A stretch of DNA of 64,000 bases, taken from the NCBI GenBank assembly GCA_963573385.1, contig CAUYLG010022154.1, positions 1 through 64,000 of the forward strand, written 5' to 3'. The notes under the pieces were generated by a model. It was not told where the DNA came from. It did no database searches and saw only the letters and a program-made list of their open reading frames with translations. Positions 39,700 through 50,845 of this stretch are shown here, piece after piece. This DNA comes from Cacajao melanocephalus (lineage: Eukaryota > Chordata > Mammalia > Primates > Pitheciidae). Position 1 is the stretch's first letter. Every line of letters begins with the position of its first letter. The position numbers and the translations under genes were made by a program.

Positions 39700-39865
39700 A
39701 TTAAAGTCACAAGATGCTAAGTAAATGTGTTTTATGCTCTTACAGTGACAAATACACCTTCATAACAACCTGGAAGGTGAGGCTCAAATTTAAATTTACT
39801 CAATTTCCTTGGAAGGCTGAGTGGCTTAGGGGTAGACCTCCAATATCATGGTGCTCAGGGCACCC
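39700..39865 (-). mobile_element. MIR fragment
   Basis: 'acaccttcataacaacctgg', 'gctgagtggcttaggggtag' follow reverse MIR with divergence. Confidence 0.5.
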
Positions 39866-41025
39866 AGATACACAAGGAAGCACAGGAGTAAGTGATTCCT
39901 GTTGGGGTTTTTCTTTGTGGGGGTGGGGAGGGGGCAGGTTAAGAGCTTAGGAGTCAGGCATCCTCACTCAGAGACGTGGAAAATACTTTCCCTAAAGCTT
40001 TGTTTCCCCATTTTCCCCTTTTCACTACCGACTTTACAGCCTTGGAGAAGCAGCAGATTCCAGTTCTCCACTGACCCTCCAGGCCTCAGGTTTCTGCCAA
40101 AGCCTGAGGAGCGACCTCCTGTGCCTCAGGCTCAGAGCTTGGGGCCTGAGATAACCAGGAAAGGGTGCAAGGACCCTGCCCCCAGGGAATTCACAGGCTC
40201 CTGGGAAGATGAGAAGCCCAAATTCATTTGAGCTACTAAATGATATAAGCGATAAGGATCAAAAAGAGTGGATGGTGTGCAAGACAGTCACACTTGAGGA
40301 GCAAATTCTGGGAAAGTGGCCCAGAAAGGGGCCCAGAGGAACCTTTTTGTTTAATGTTGCGGGGGTGGGGGAAGGCAGAGCCTTTCAAAGCAAACATGAC
40401 TTTATGTGGAATCTGGACATAGAAAACTAAAGAAAGCAAAGCTGTGCTTTTAGGGAGGGGCAGGATGAGAGTAGGGCACAGAGATGCCAGCCCCCCAGAC
40501 ACTTTCCTCTTTTCCCCCTTCCATGGACAGAAGGCCCCTCTCTCATTCCATTCTTCCCAACCCCCATGAAATGCCAGGTATCCAGGCAGCCCTATATTAA
40601 ATACTGTTGCTCTAGTCTAATCTTTTAAGGTAAAAGAAAAATGGTTTTCTTATGTGCCCCTCACCACCTATAGATGGTCAGCTTCTAGGAGATACAGCCT
40701 GGACCTTGTTTTGTTTTTGTTTTTTTGGTTTGTTTGTTTTTGTAACTCAGAATCTGGTATTTGGTGGCCATTCAGGGAGTGTGAGCTGAGATGGGCTGAA
40801 GGGGAGATGTCAGCCCAGAATCAGAGTATGGAGGGACAGACTTGAGGTAATTCAACCAGCAAAATACCACAATTACTTTTGTACCGACTGCATACCTTGA
40901 AGTTAGAGTTTTATATTATTATCATATCAATAGTTATCATGAAATCTATAGTCCTTTAAAAATGTCTCTATTGGCATATTTCCAGCTCATTTCCCTGCGT
41001 AGTATTTGTCCATTAATTCTCTTAC
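39866..41025. other. Unassigned sequence
   Basis: No gene or interspersed repeat identified in about 1.1 kb. There is a G-rich run at 39919-39936 and a (TTTG)n-like stretch at about 40707-40742. Confidence 0.45.
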
Positions 41026-41250
41026 AGTAACAATTGCTAACATTTATTGAGCAACTGTTACGTAACCTTTACTAAGCGCATTGCATTCATTATCTCATCT
41101 GACTCTCGGAACAATCCCTTCAGCTAGGACTATGATTTCCTTTATGTAGATGATACACTAGGATTCAGAGGGCTTAAGAGAATTGTACAAGATCACTCAG
41201 ATACAAAGTGTGAAACATAGATTAGGACCCACAGTGTATGTTTCCTGATT
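41026..41250 (-). mobile_element. MIR SINE
   Basis: 'catttattgagcaactgtta', 'gcattcattatctcatctga', 'gcttaagagaattgtacaag' cover most of a reverse MIR. Confidence 0.8.
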
Positions 41251-42285
41251 GTTTAACAGGAGTAGGTTGTACAGTCAGTAATATGGGGGACCAGTTCCCT
41301 TTCCTCTTGGCCTGCAGCATTAGAGCTGGGTAGTGTATTTCTCTCAGTGCAGCTTAGAAGCCTGTGTCCCAGGCTTTCCTCAGAAAAACACCTCAGTTTT
41401 CAGTACTGGCCCCGAGGCACATCAGCAAGGAGAGGCAACCCCTCAGGGAAGTGCCTGAGGCAGGTTCCAAGAAGTGACAGCTTGCTTAAATCCCAGATCC
41501 AGGAAGAACTTCCGACCTCTGTTTCGGAGCATGCTGCACCTTCATCTGGAAAGGCAGACCTGCCTTCATGAGCTCTCCCATTGATGTTAAGCATGGCTAA
41601 ATGGGAGCTATATTTCACTCTAGAAGTGGCGGCATTTCAGGAGCAGAGTGTGATTAAGAAAGACGGATGGCAGGCAATATCCTTTACCAACACCTGTACT
41701 ATGCACAGGGATCTATTTGGCAGAAAGGGGCTATGTAAGAGCAAGATCATTACCATTTGAGCTAGAAAACAAAATGTGGTGGAGGTGGTGAAGGATGGGA
41801 GGAAATGGGAGGGAACGGAGGATGACACAAGGCTGGATGTTAGGCACCGCAGGAAAATCCTATGCTGCAGGACCTGGGTCCTAAACCCCCTGGGCCTCAA
41901 ATTCCCCCCAATAAGATGCTGATAGCCTCAGAGGTTCTGTCTTGCTCATTACTGAAGGCTGCAGGAGGCATCATTTGGAGGCAACCACACCCAACACTAA
42001 GATCAGGTCAGCTCTTGAGAACAGTCAGAACTGAGTTATTAGCTGAGTGTGGATAGCCTCACCCCTCACATTTTGAGAGGCAGGATCTCTGGCTCTGGAA
42101 TCTCAAACCTGAAGCATAAAGGTTTGCAGGGCGAGGCGTGCGGGTGAAAGGAAATGACACAGGCTATGGGTCTGGATGAGTTGTGGTTCTAAGTCTTCCA
42201 CAGATCCTCTAGGTTAGCAAATTGGAGTCAACGTTTTCAGAAAGGAAAAGGAAGATAAAAGGAGCTTGGATAAGACTAAAATAGA
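41251..42285. other. Unassigned sequence
   Basis: About 1 kb with no recognised repeat. Scattered 60-87 codon frames on both strands look random. Confidence 0.45.
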
Positions 42286-42512
42286 CTTTAAACAGATAAG
42301 GGCAGGGGTTCCAGTTCTGCCACTTGTTTGCTCTCTAAGCCCAGGTGAGTTGGAGTTTTTCTCTGAGTCAGCCTTTTTCCTCATCTGTAAAATGTGGAAA
42401 AAGACCCACCTCACAGAGCTACTATGCGTATTAAATGGACTAATGATTTATAAATTCTTAGCACAGAGCCTGCCAGACAATTGACTCAATAAATGGAGGC
42501 TATCACTTCCAA
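42286..42512 (+). mobile_element. MIR SINE
   Basis: 'ccagttctgccacttgtttg', 'ttcctcatctgtaaaatgtg', 'cacctcacagagctactatg', 'gactcaataaatggaggc'. Confidence 0.88.
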
Positions 42513-42925
42513 CCTCTTCCTCACCATAAAAACATGACGGTCACCACCACCATCATTAACCTGGATCAAGAAAGCTTTCTGCTTTTGTTCCACTTGTTTC
42601 CTTTCTCTAACGGCTCTCACAGAGCCAAAGGAGAATCTTGTTCTGTGAGGCTCCAGAGGGAAGCCGAAATCAACTGGCATAAAGTACAGAGAGGAGGTGG
42701 GGAAAGAGCGGGGTGAGAACTAGTACACATTTGACACATCCTTTTCATTGCTCAGAGCAGCCACCCACTATTTTGTGTTTGAGAGGCTGTGTCTACAGAG
42801 TTTCATACCATGTACATATACCATGTATGACATTATAAAATATGCATATGTAATATGTACCTTATACATTAGAACATACACATGCATGAGGTAGATTCAG
42901 GAGACCTGGGTGAAGTGATGGAGCT
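42513..42925. other. Unassigned sequence
   Basis: AT-rich with many TATGTA/CATATA words at 42805-42880. No gene. Confidence 0.5.
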
Positions 42926-44060
42926 AGCTACTTGTACATCTGCAGGAAGAAGTGCATTTCCTGATGAGGAAACAGGTAAAGGCAAAGGCCCTGAAGCAAA
43001 ACTAAGCATGGAGTGCTAGAAGGACGACAAACAGGGAGGGATTGGAGTGAGGTGATGGTAGGAAGTAGTAAAAGTAGGCAGGGTCAGATCAGAAAGGACT
43101 CTGTAGGTGGTGGGGATTCATTCTAAGTGTGCTTAGAAAAAAAAAAAAGCCATGGCAGAGAGGCATTTGGGCAGGAGGTGAAATGATTCGATTTTTATTT
43201 TAAATTGATAATTCCAGATATTGCGCAGAGGTGGAGAAAGGAGTGTGTTGGAGATGGGTAAGAGGAGAAATAGAGGCCAGTCAAGAGGTCACACCATCTT
43301 CCAAGGTCAGTGATGATGATGGCTTGGACTAGGAGAATGACTGAGTGGGTGTTCAGACATATTTGAAAAACTGATATATTTTCAAGTCGGAGCTGTCAAG
43401 ATATGCTGATGGTTTGACTGTGGGTGTGAGAGACAGAGATAGTCAAGGATAACTCCAAGAGTTTTGGCTTGAGTAATAGGATGTGTGTTGGTTCAATTTC
43501 CAGTGTAGGGCAGACTGTGGGAGAAACAGGTTGAGGGAATAATGAGCTCCGTGTCAGACATGGTACGTTTGAGATTTCCATTAGCCATCCAAATGGAGGC
43601 ATTTACGACAAGGTTGGGCTGGAGCTATTGCCATTTAAAACCTCAGCATTGAATGAAATCACCTGGGGAGTGAGAGGTCTGAGGATCGCACCTTGGTGCC
43701 CCCTAACACATAGAGGTCGGAAAGAAGGGAGGATCCAGCTGGGAGAGTGAGCTGCCTGTGAGGTAGGCAGAAAATAAGGAAAGAGTGTTGTCTTAGAAGC
43801 CAAATTGAAAACAAACAAAAAGACTTCTAACAGGATGGAGTGACAAGCTATTTTACTTAAAGGGTATAGCAAGTGGAGACTGAGAATTGGTCATTGGATT
43901 TGGCCAGATGGAGGTCACTGGGGACATCAATAATGAGATTGTATTGTACTCCTGGGAGAAAGGGGAAGGATGAGAGCCTGGTGGAAGGGGAATCCAGGCA
44001 GAAAGAAGGTGAGGAATTGGAGATGGTGCAAACAGATAACTCTCTGGACCAAAACAGGCA
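42926..44060 (-). mobile_element. L2 LINE with 3' region and reverse-transcriptase part
   Basis: Reverse L2 from 'aaggcaaaggccctgaagca' through 'gatgatggcttggactagg', 'aaggataactccaagagttt' and 'gagaattggtcattggattt'. This is one of the longest L2 copies in the window. It is antisense, so the coding part lies to the right. Confidence 0.8.
43396..44060 (-). pseudogene. L2 reverse-transcriptase fossil
   Basis: The antisense L2 here still translates, in pieces and different frames, into reverse-transcriptase-like segments. 43603-43872 holds 'GHQGAILRPL', aligning with the conserved PQG block of the fingers/palm. 43396-43602 holds 'LLLKPKLLELSLTISVSHT', which follows the conserved downstream segment. 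The YADD catalytic box that should lie between them is missing by deletion. It is non-functional. Confidence 0.7.
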
Positions 44061-44324
44061 TGATTCAGTTGAAGGGATAATTTGCAGGAGCAAAGCCCAC
44101 CGTGGGGAAAGGAATGTCTAGGGCCTGAATACAAGTGCAGCCCAAATTTTGTGGGGCCTGGGCTAATGCAGTTTGAAGAGTCCTTTTTAAGAAAAAAAGC
44201 ATACAAAGTTATACATTCAACTATTAGGCATAGAATTGAATATTTATTATGTATGAGAAGAGAAATCATAACAAAACAACAGTACTTTAAAGATGCGTGT
44301 ATTTTCTTCTGAAATCTCTTTAAG

Positions 44325-44525
44325 CTAGGATTTCTCAGCCTCTGCAAGACTGGCATTTTGGGTCAGATAATCCTTTGTATGGGACTGTCCCATGCGTGAT
44401 AGGATTTAGCAGCATCCCTGCCATCTACCCACTAGGTGCCAGTAGCACCTCCCTCCCAAATTATGATGACAAACAATGTCTCCAGACATCACCCACCGCT
44501 ACCTTAAGAACTATTGCTTTAGGTT
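44325..44525 (+). mobile_element. hAT-Charlie nonautonomous element (MER58-like)
   Basis: 'ggatttctcagcctctgcaa', 'ggcattttgggtcagataat', 'ggatttagcagcatccctgc' and 'aatgtctccagacatcaccc' belong to a well-known short hAT family. The end 'cttaagaactattg' is roughly the inverse of its start. The exact name is uncertain. Confidence 0.7.
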
Positions 44526-45006
44526 ATTTACTTGACATGCTTACATACAAACGTTCCTGATTACAACCCCTGTCTTTAACAGTCTACAGCCCTCAGTAAC
44601 CTTCAGCACTGGCAGGGGCCAGGGAAGTGGAGGACCCTAAATCTGAGGCTTCTGGTAAATCCACCTTTGCCTGAGTTGAGGGACTGGACTCAAACAGACA
44701 CAGGAAGAGTGTCCATCATAAAAGAAGAAAAAGCAGAACAGAAGGGTGTAGACACTGGTAATTAATAGACTTGATTCTTCTCATTACTTATATTTTCTCA
44801 GTGTAATAAAAAGCAAAGGTATCTGTTAAGAGGGCAACAGTGGGAGGCTGGATGGAGTTTTGCATGGAGAGAAGGAATAAAATAGTCATTCTGTAAAGTA
44901 AAAGTGAGTGGACTGGGATTCTTATGAATCCTACTAGAAGTAGGGTAGAGCAAGACCAGTTTGAACAGCTCAACGATGGCTTGAGTACTTTATAAAGCAG
45001 CATCTG
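44526..45006. other. Unassigned sequence
   Basis: No repeat recognised. It ends with the left TSD of the next L1 (44994-45006). Confidence 0.5.
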
Positions 45007-45503
45007 TATTCTTTTGAAAAGTTTCTGTTCATATCCATCACTCACTTTTGAATCGGTTTGTTTTTTTCTTGTATATCTGTTTTAGTTCTTTGTAGATTCT
45101 GGATATTAGCCCTACATCATGGAACACTATGTAGCCATAAAAAACAATGAGTTCATGTCCTTTGTAGGGACTTGGAGGAACCTGGAAACCATCATTCTCA
45201 GCAAACTGACACAAGAACAGAAAACTAAACACCGCATGTTCTCGCTCATAGGCCAGTGTTGAACAATGAGAACACGTGGACTCAGGGAGAGGAGCATCAC
45301 ACACTGGGGGCAGTTTGAGGGGGCTAGAGGAGGGACAGTGCAGGGTGGGCAGGGTGGGGAGGCATAACATGGGGAGAAATGCTGGATATAGACAAAAGGG
45401 GAATAGAGGCAGCAAACCACCTGGTTATGCATGCACCTATGCAACAACCCTGCATGACCTGAACATGTACCCCAGTACCTAAAGTAAAATTAAAAAAAAA
45501 AAA
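45007..45503 (+). mobile_element. L1PA with 5' inversion (twin priming)
   Basis: 45007-45117 is L1 ORF2 sequence in reverse ('tttgtagattctggatatta'). From about 45118 the forward ORF2 end and 3' UTR follow, ending in A15. The 13-bp TSD 'aaagcagcatctg' lies at 44994-45006 and 45504-45516, so the whole is one insertion. Confidence 0.95.
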
Positions 45504-45744
45504 AAAGCAGCATCTGCCTTAACACCAGAGGTACCTGCCTTATAACAGGTATTCAGGTAGCAATGGAAAGTCAGGCCAAATGATCCTACTAGTCCTTCTT
45601 GTTCTGTGATTCTGTGATTTTTATAGCAAAACAACCTGATGCCCTCCAGTATATTAGGCAAAATTACTCCATAGCATCTTCATTCACAACTGAGTCGGAT
45701 CCATCCCACAAAGTAATGATCCTGGCAGCTAAGAGTGCATGCCC

Positions 45745-45845
45745 AGGGTAAGGGCTTTCCATGCTTTATCCTATTTAATCATACAGTATGTGAAGAGAGT
45801 TTAAGAGAGGTTAAGACACTTATCCATTGACGCACAGCTCGTAAA
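45745..45845 (-). mobile_element. MIR fragment
   Basis: 'tttatcctatttaatcatac', 'gagaggttaagacacttatc' match reverse MIR. Confidence 0.65.
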
Positions 45846-46222
45846 AATTATATTACCCCAATTAAGGAACATTCTACAAAATGTCTGACCAGTTTTACTT
45901 AAAACTCTCAAGGTCATGACAAACAAATGAAGTCTCTGGTCAGAAAAAACGAAGGAGACATGATAACTAAAAACAATTATAGAATCTTGGATTGAACTCT
46001 GGAACCGAAAAAGGATATTAGTGGAAAAACTGGTGAAATTCAAATAAGGTCTGGAGTTTAATTAATCATAAAGCACCAATGCTGGCTTCTTAGTTTTTAC
46101 AACTGTATCATGGTAAAGTAAGATGTTAACATTAAAGGAAAATAGGTGAAGTGTATATAAAAACTGTATTATCTCTGTAATTTTTCTATAAATCTAAAAT
46201 TAGTTCAAAATAAAAACTTGTC
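45846..46222 (+). mobile_element. L1M 3' UTR
   Basis: 'ctctcaaggtcatgacaaac', 'gaaggagacatgataactaa' and the end 'tttttctataaatctaaaat' with 'ttcaaaataaaaactt' match an old L1 3' end. Confidence 0.7.
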
Positions 46223-47035
46223 TGGAAGCAACAACAACAATGACAGGTATGTGACTAACTCCCTGGCATTCTAACTCCAGGAAGCTTTCCTTCTCTGTGA
46301 TAGTCAGGGCACTGGAATGTGTAGGTTATTCTCCTCTATTCAATGTGACTGTGTCTAAGTTCTCTGCTTTCTGCTTTTACACCTGCATGTGTCCTCCAGC
46401 TGCGAGGCAGGCTGCCACAGTGGAATGAGATGGCTTTGAATCCATGCAAACATTAGCTGAACCTTAGTTATCTTATTACTTAACTGTGAGTGTGGAGAAA
46501 CCAACTTCTGTCTCAAACTTCTGGCTTCTTGCAACTGCACAATGCAACCCAGAATATCTCTTTCCTAGGCTTTGAGTCAGATTCCAACTGGAAAGTGAGA
46601 AAAGTGAAGCAATTGGCACCCAGTAGGTGCTCAGAAAACACAAGGTCCGCCTTCTTCCTTCTCAGCGCTAAGAACTGGGAGCTCACCCAGCCACTCTCTT
46701 TCTGACAAGAACTTCTCATGTTTAATTTATAGGCTGGTTTAGGTAGTTGAATTTTAAATAATTCATAGCCTTGCTGTTAATATTTGTAGTTGTTGAATTC
46801 CTTTAATAAAACATTTAGGGATTTCTTCCCCCTGAAGTGTATTTCATCTGGAGAATGATTTGTTTTCTGAAATCTGGGAATCAGCTGCCCTTTCGTTATT
46901 TTCTTTTCTGTGTCTAATCCTGTTTATTGCTGTGGCAGAGGTAAGAGATGCAAGCTTGGGTTTTGCTTGGTATGAGTATGCAGGCAGGGATGTCAATTCA
47001 TCTGTGGCTGGGGCTCGTGAGATGGGTTCACCTTA
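46223..47035. other. Unassigned sequence
   Basis: About 800 bases without a recognised repeat or gene. Confidence 0.45.
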
Positions 47036-47530
47036 GTAGAGGTGCCATGGTGGTTAAGAACATTGACTTCATACTGTATTAGAGCTGGGTTTAAACTCAG
47101 TCCTGCACTTCCTTCTTCCTTGCTATGAGATCTTATCCAGGCAATTGTTATTATTATTTTTTTGAAATGCAGTCTCACTCTGTCACCCAGGCTAGAGTGC
47201 AGTGGTGTGATCTTGGCTCACTTGCAACCTCCGCCTCCCAGTTTCAAGTGATTCTCCTGCCTCAGCTTCGGAGTGTCTGGAACTACTGGCATGTATCACC
47301 ACGCCTGGCTAATTTTTGTGTCTTTAGTAGAGACAGAGGTTCGCCATATTGTCCAGGCTGGTTTCGAACTCCTGACCTCAAATGATCCACCCACCTCAGC
47401 CTTTCAAACTGCTGGGATTATAGGTATAAGCAACCACATCCAGTCTCATCCAGGTAATTTAACATTTCTGAGCCTTTGGTTTCTCATATGCAAAATGATA
47501 ATGAGAACACACTCAGTTTACTTTCCCTGA
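47036..47530 (+). mobile_element. MIR SINE split by an Alu
   Basis: 'ccatggtggttaagaacatt' and 'agctgggtttaaactcagtc' precede the Alu. 'taatttaacatttctgagcc' follows it. Confidence 0.85.
47146..47443 (-). mobile_element. Alu inserted in MIR, TSD clear
   Basis: A minus-strand full-length Alu. The TSD 'tcttatccaggcaat' (47131-47145) against 'tctcatccaggtaat' (47444-47458) carries two substitutions, consistent with an older AluS. Confidence 0.95.
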
Positions 47531-48230
47531 TGGACCTCTGGCTTTTAAAATTCTGCTTATATCCATGGAGTCTGCACTTTCTAATATCTCTCAGCCTCAA
47601 CCCCCACTTGGTGCATTTGATGTGGCAAATAGACTCCCTCGTTAATTCTGTTTTCTCATCACCTTGGCTTGAGCCATTTCCACAAGAACCCCAGGCTCTT
47701 TCCTGAATCCCATGAAACCCGACTGGCTTTGTCATTTCTTGGTACCCCTGGGTTTGAGGGGCAGGGGACGATGATTCGGGCATGCTGCATTCTTTTCTAA
47801 AAGGAGGCTCCAGCTCCCTCTTGAAGATGCAGGGGGACCTGAAATGCAAGGCAAGCTTCACAGGTGCCCACTGTATTGTTCAAAGAATATATTCCCTTTT
47901 ATAGCACTTATATTTCATTCTCTACTGCCAGAATGGAGACACATGCTGAGTTTCTGCATTTGTAATTGGGGAAGAACAGATGGGAGAGACGCAGTTGGAA
48001 GTAATACTGTCATTAAAGTAATCTATACTGCTCGTAACTCTCAGGCGTGTGTGAGAAGGTGAGTGGAGCCACGTGGACCAAATTTCTTTCTATTTGGTCC
48101 TCATGGAAATTATGGGGTGGCACATGACTTCGGTAGAATCAGAAAATTCACATTCACTTATGGTATACCTCTGTGGGTGTATTTCTAGCTCCAGGGCCCC
48201 AAAGACAAGAAAAAGTACAGATCGGTGGTA
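47531..48230. other. Unassigned sequence
   Basis: No repeat or gene recognised. Confidence 0.45.
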
Positions 48231-48425
48231 GTTTCCTTAGGCAAGGGGTGGAGTAGGCATTCTGGAGAGAGAGAACAGCACAGGCAAAGGTGTGGAGCCT
48301 GGAAATATGAAATGTTTTAAGTAATAGTCAGTAGAGAAGCTGAGCTGGTCTTGTTAGGGAAGAAGCAGGGGTTATGGCTAGAAGAAGAACTCGTGCTATG
48401 GCGATGAGGTTCTTGAGTACTAGGA
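48231..48425 (-). mobile_element. L2 LINE fragment
   Basis: 'aggcattctggagagagaga' and 'agcacaggcaaaggtgtgga' match reverse L2. Confidence 0.6.
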
Positions 48426-48479
48426 AAGAAGTTGAATGAGAATTGCTGCGGCATGGCCGGGAACAGGGCTGCAATCAGG

Positions 48480-48615
48480 TTCAGTGCAGGCTGTTACTAA
48501 CTAGCTATGTGAACATGGGAAAGACACTTCTCTTTTCTGGGCCCAGTGCTTCATCTGTAAAATGGGAACAGGATAAATGGTCTAAATAAAACCTCATTGG
48601 CTTGAGGGACAATGG
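48480..48615 (+). mobile_element. MIR SINE
   Basis: 'actaactagctatgtgaaca', 'tgcttcatctgtaaaatggg' are forward MIR. Confidence 0.82.
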
Positions 48616-48704
48616 CTCTGAACTTCAAAAGACATCTAATTCCTGAGTCTTTTGGTCATGCAGGACGATTCTAAGCTAAGCACATCCCAGGCCTTGTTGT
48701 TTGT

Positions 48705-48965
48705 GTAATAATAATAATAACAGCATTTAAAAAATAATAGAGTGACCCTTTGTTGAGGTCCTATTTTGTGTCAGACACCTTAAAGTGTTTTCTTTTTTTT
48801 TTTGTCAATATCAATCTCAGTCTTAATGAGATGGTCCTGAGAAGCCCACTGTGCAGATCTTCACATCTGAGGCTCAGAAAGGGAAGAGGATAGGAATTCA
48901 TGCCACTCTGCCCTGGGTGACAGGACCAAGAATTATGCCAGATGTCACTGGCAGCTGCCACAGCA
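48705..48965 (-). mobile_element. MIR fragment with (AAT)n
   Basis: A short ATA/AAT run, then 'ttgttgaggtcctattttgt', 'gtcagacacct', 'tctgaggctcagaaagggaa' in reverse MIR order. A T10 run at 48788-48803 interrupts it. Confidence 0.7.
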
Positions 48966-48989
48966 CTAATGGCACCTCTTAAGGCAGAG

Positions 48990-49195
48990 CACTCTGGAGA
49001 GGTTTAATGTTCACTGGCTTATTTAGTCCTTCACACTGCACCTCAAAGTGGATCCTGGGATCCCTATTTTATAGATGAGCAAACTAAGGCTCTGTGAGAA
49101 GCAATCACCAGCTCGAAGTCATAAAACCAGTAAGTGCTAAAGCTGAGATTTGGCCTCAGATCTGCCTGGTATCCAGCCTCCAGAAGCCGCCTTAG
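48990..49195 (-). mobile_element. MIR SINE
   Basis: 'atccctattttatagatgag', 'caaactaaggctctgtgaga', 'agtaagtgctaaagctgaga' give a clear reverse MIR directly after another one. Confidence 0.85.
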
Positions 49196-49571
49196 GATAC
49201 TTCAGACAAAAGATTCACACAGGAGGAGCCCAGGATTAGGGGGTAGCTCCACAGTCCCTTCCCCAAAAATGTGAGATGTTCTTTGCTAACTCTTCTAAGG
49301 GATGCTCCATTTTGACAAAACACACTGCCCTCTCTTGCCCTGGGGAGCAGTCCTCATTCAGACACATCAGTGCCATTGAATACAAGGCAAATATCTGAGC
49401 TGATATCTTCTTGTGTCTGTAGCAGTGACTCTAGACTCCCTAAAAGACCAAAAAGTTCTCACAGCCGTGGCCACAGACAAACTTCTTGGTGAAGAGGGTT
49501 TTGACCAGCAGACCAGCACATCACCACAAAGTCTTGAAGTTGATTTTTCACTGTTTACTCCTGAGGTGGTG
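49196..49571. other. Unassigned sequence
   Basis: No feature recognised. It could hold a diverged LTR portion. Confidence 0.45.
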
Positions 49572-50395
49572 TGACATAATGAGAACTATATATTTGGCCT
49601 CTGCCTCAAGTTCTTGACACAGCGCTCCTAAAACCGTTGCTTGTCTTAATGAGGTGATTCTTGGTGAATGCCTGGATAGTTTCAGGATGGGAGCTGGTCA
49701 CCAGAAAGAGCAAGCCATGATTAGAAACTTGGAAATTTCAGCCTCAACTCCCCATTATCTGGGAAGAGAAGAGAAGCTGGAGAGTTAACCACAGCAATCG
49801 TGGCTACATGATGAAGCCTCCATAAAAATCCTGAAACTGAAGGGTTTGAAGAGTTTCTGAGTTGGTGAATGCATCCATGTGCCGGGAGGGTGGTGTACCC
49901 CAATTGCATGGGGACAGAGGGTGGTGCACCCCAACTGCACGGGGACGGAGGGTGGTGCACCCCAACTGCATGGGGATGGAGGGTGGTGCACCCCAATTGC
50001 ATGGGGACAGAAGCTCCTGCACTTGGGATTTTTCTGGACCTCACCCTATGTACTTCTTCATCTGTCTATTCATCTGCATCCTTTAGAAAAAAAACAGTAA
50101 AATCAAAGTCAATGTCTACCTGAGTTTTGTGAGCTGTTCTGACAAACCATTGAACTTAGATGGGGAGTGAGGTGGAAAAGGGCGTTGGAGTGGGGGTGTG
50201 AGTACCCTTGAATTTGTAGCCAAGTCAGAGGGAACTGCGAGGATACTTGTGTCGGGTGTTTGAAGTGAGGGCAGTCTTCTGGGACTGAGCTTTCAAACTG
50301 GCATGGAGTTTTTGTCAGAATTGAATTAAATTGCAGGATACTTAGCTGGTGTCCAGAGAGAGATCTGGTTGGTGTGGGGAAAAATCACCCCTACA
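49572..50395 (+). mobile_element. MER21-like LTR (ERVL)
   Basis: Landmarks: 'aatgagaactatatatttgg', 'gatgaagcctccataaaaat', 'gagttttgtgagctgttctg', 'gaatttgtagccaagtcaga', and the end 'gtggggaaaaatcaccccta' with CA. A minisatellite enlarges its middle. Noncoding; the MER21 name is from memory. Confidence 0.75.
49889..50012 (+). repeat. 31-bp x 4 minisatellite inside the LTR
   Basis: Four adjacent 31-base units start at 49889, 49920, 49951 and 49982, each beginning 'ggtggtgYaccccaa'. They differ at only a few positions. The repeat opens all three plus frames and produces spurious peptide repeats. Confidence 0.97.
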
Positions 50396-50396
50396 T

Positions 50397-50414
50397 TTGG
50401 TGTTGAAAGTGCTG
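50397..50414 (+). other. Primer-binding-site-like remnant
   Basis: 'tggtgttgaaagtgctg' follows the LTR end after two bases and resembles a leucine-tRNA-type primer site, as ERVL elements use. It suggests that this is a 5' LTR with a little internal sequence left. Confidence 0.45.
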
Positions 50415-50644
50415 TGAGTCAATATACAGGTTTTCCTCTAGAATGCAGCCTTATTTCCACATGTTGGGGTTTCCTATTGTTGTCTGTCTCTGACCATGAA
50501 TGGCCCACCATCAGTGAAAAGTGTCGACCCATCAAAGCAAGACCACATCTTCTCAGACACCCAAAGTCTTGAGGTAGGAAGGCTGAGAGAGAGAGTGAAA
50601 ATTCACAGAGTAGCAACTTTGTCCAAATCAGCTCAGAACTGTCT

Positions 50645-50820
50645 GACCACAGCCCTGCAAGGTAGGTACTATACTACTGTTTCCATTTTACAGGTGAGGA
50701 AACTAAGCTCAGAAAGGTATAAGTGGCTTGCCCAAGATCAGTGTTAAGTGATAGAGGCAAAATTTTAAATTCAGGTCTTTGGCCGTCTGACACCAACACC
50801 TGGACCCTCTGGCCTACTAC
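50645..50820 (-). mobile_element. MIR SINE
   Basis: 'tccattttacaggtgaggaa', 'aagtggcttgcccaagatca' are reverse MIR. Confidence 0.85.
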
Positions 50821-50845
50821 GTTCCGTTTCCTCCTATAGTAGAAA

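Noticed and set aside
43853..44356. 167-codon minus frame as a host gene
   Set aside because: The sequence is antisense L2, and adjacent frames also match L2 reverse-transcriptase order. This is a LINE fossil.
49862..50123. Repeated peptide frames in several phases
   Set aside because: They are translations of the 31-bp minisatellite inside an LTR, open in all three frames.
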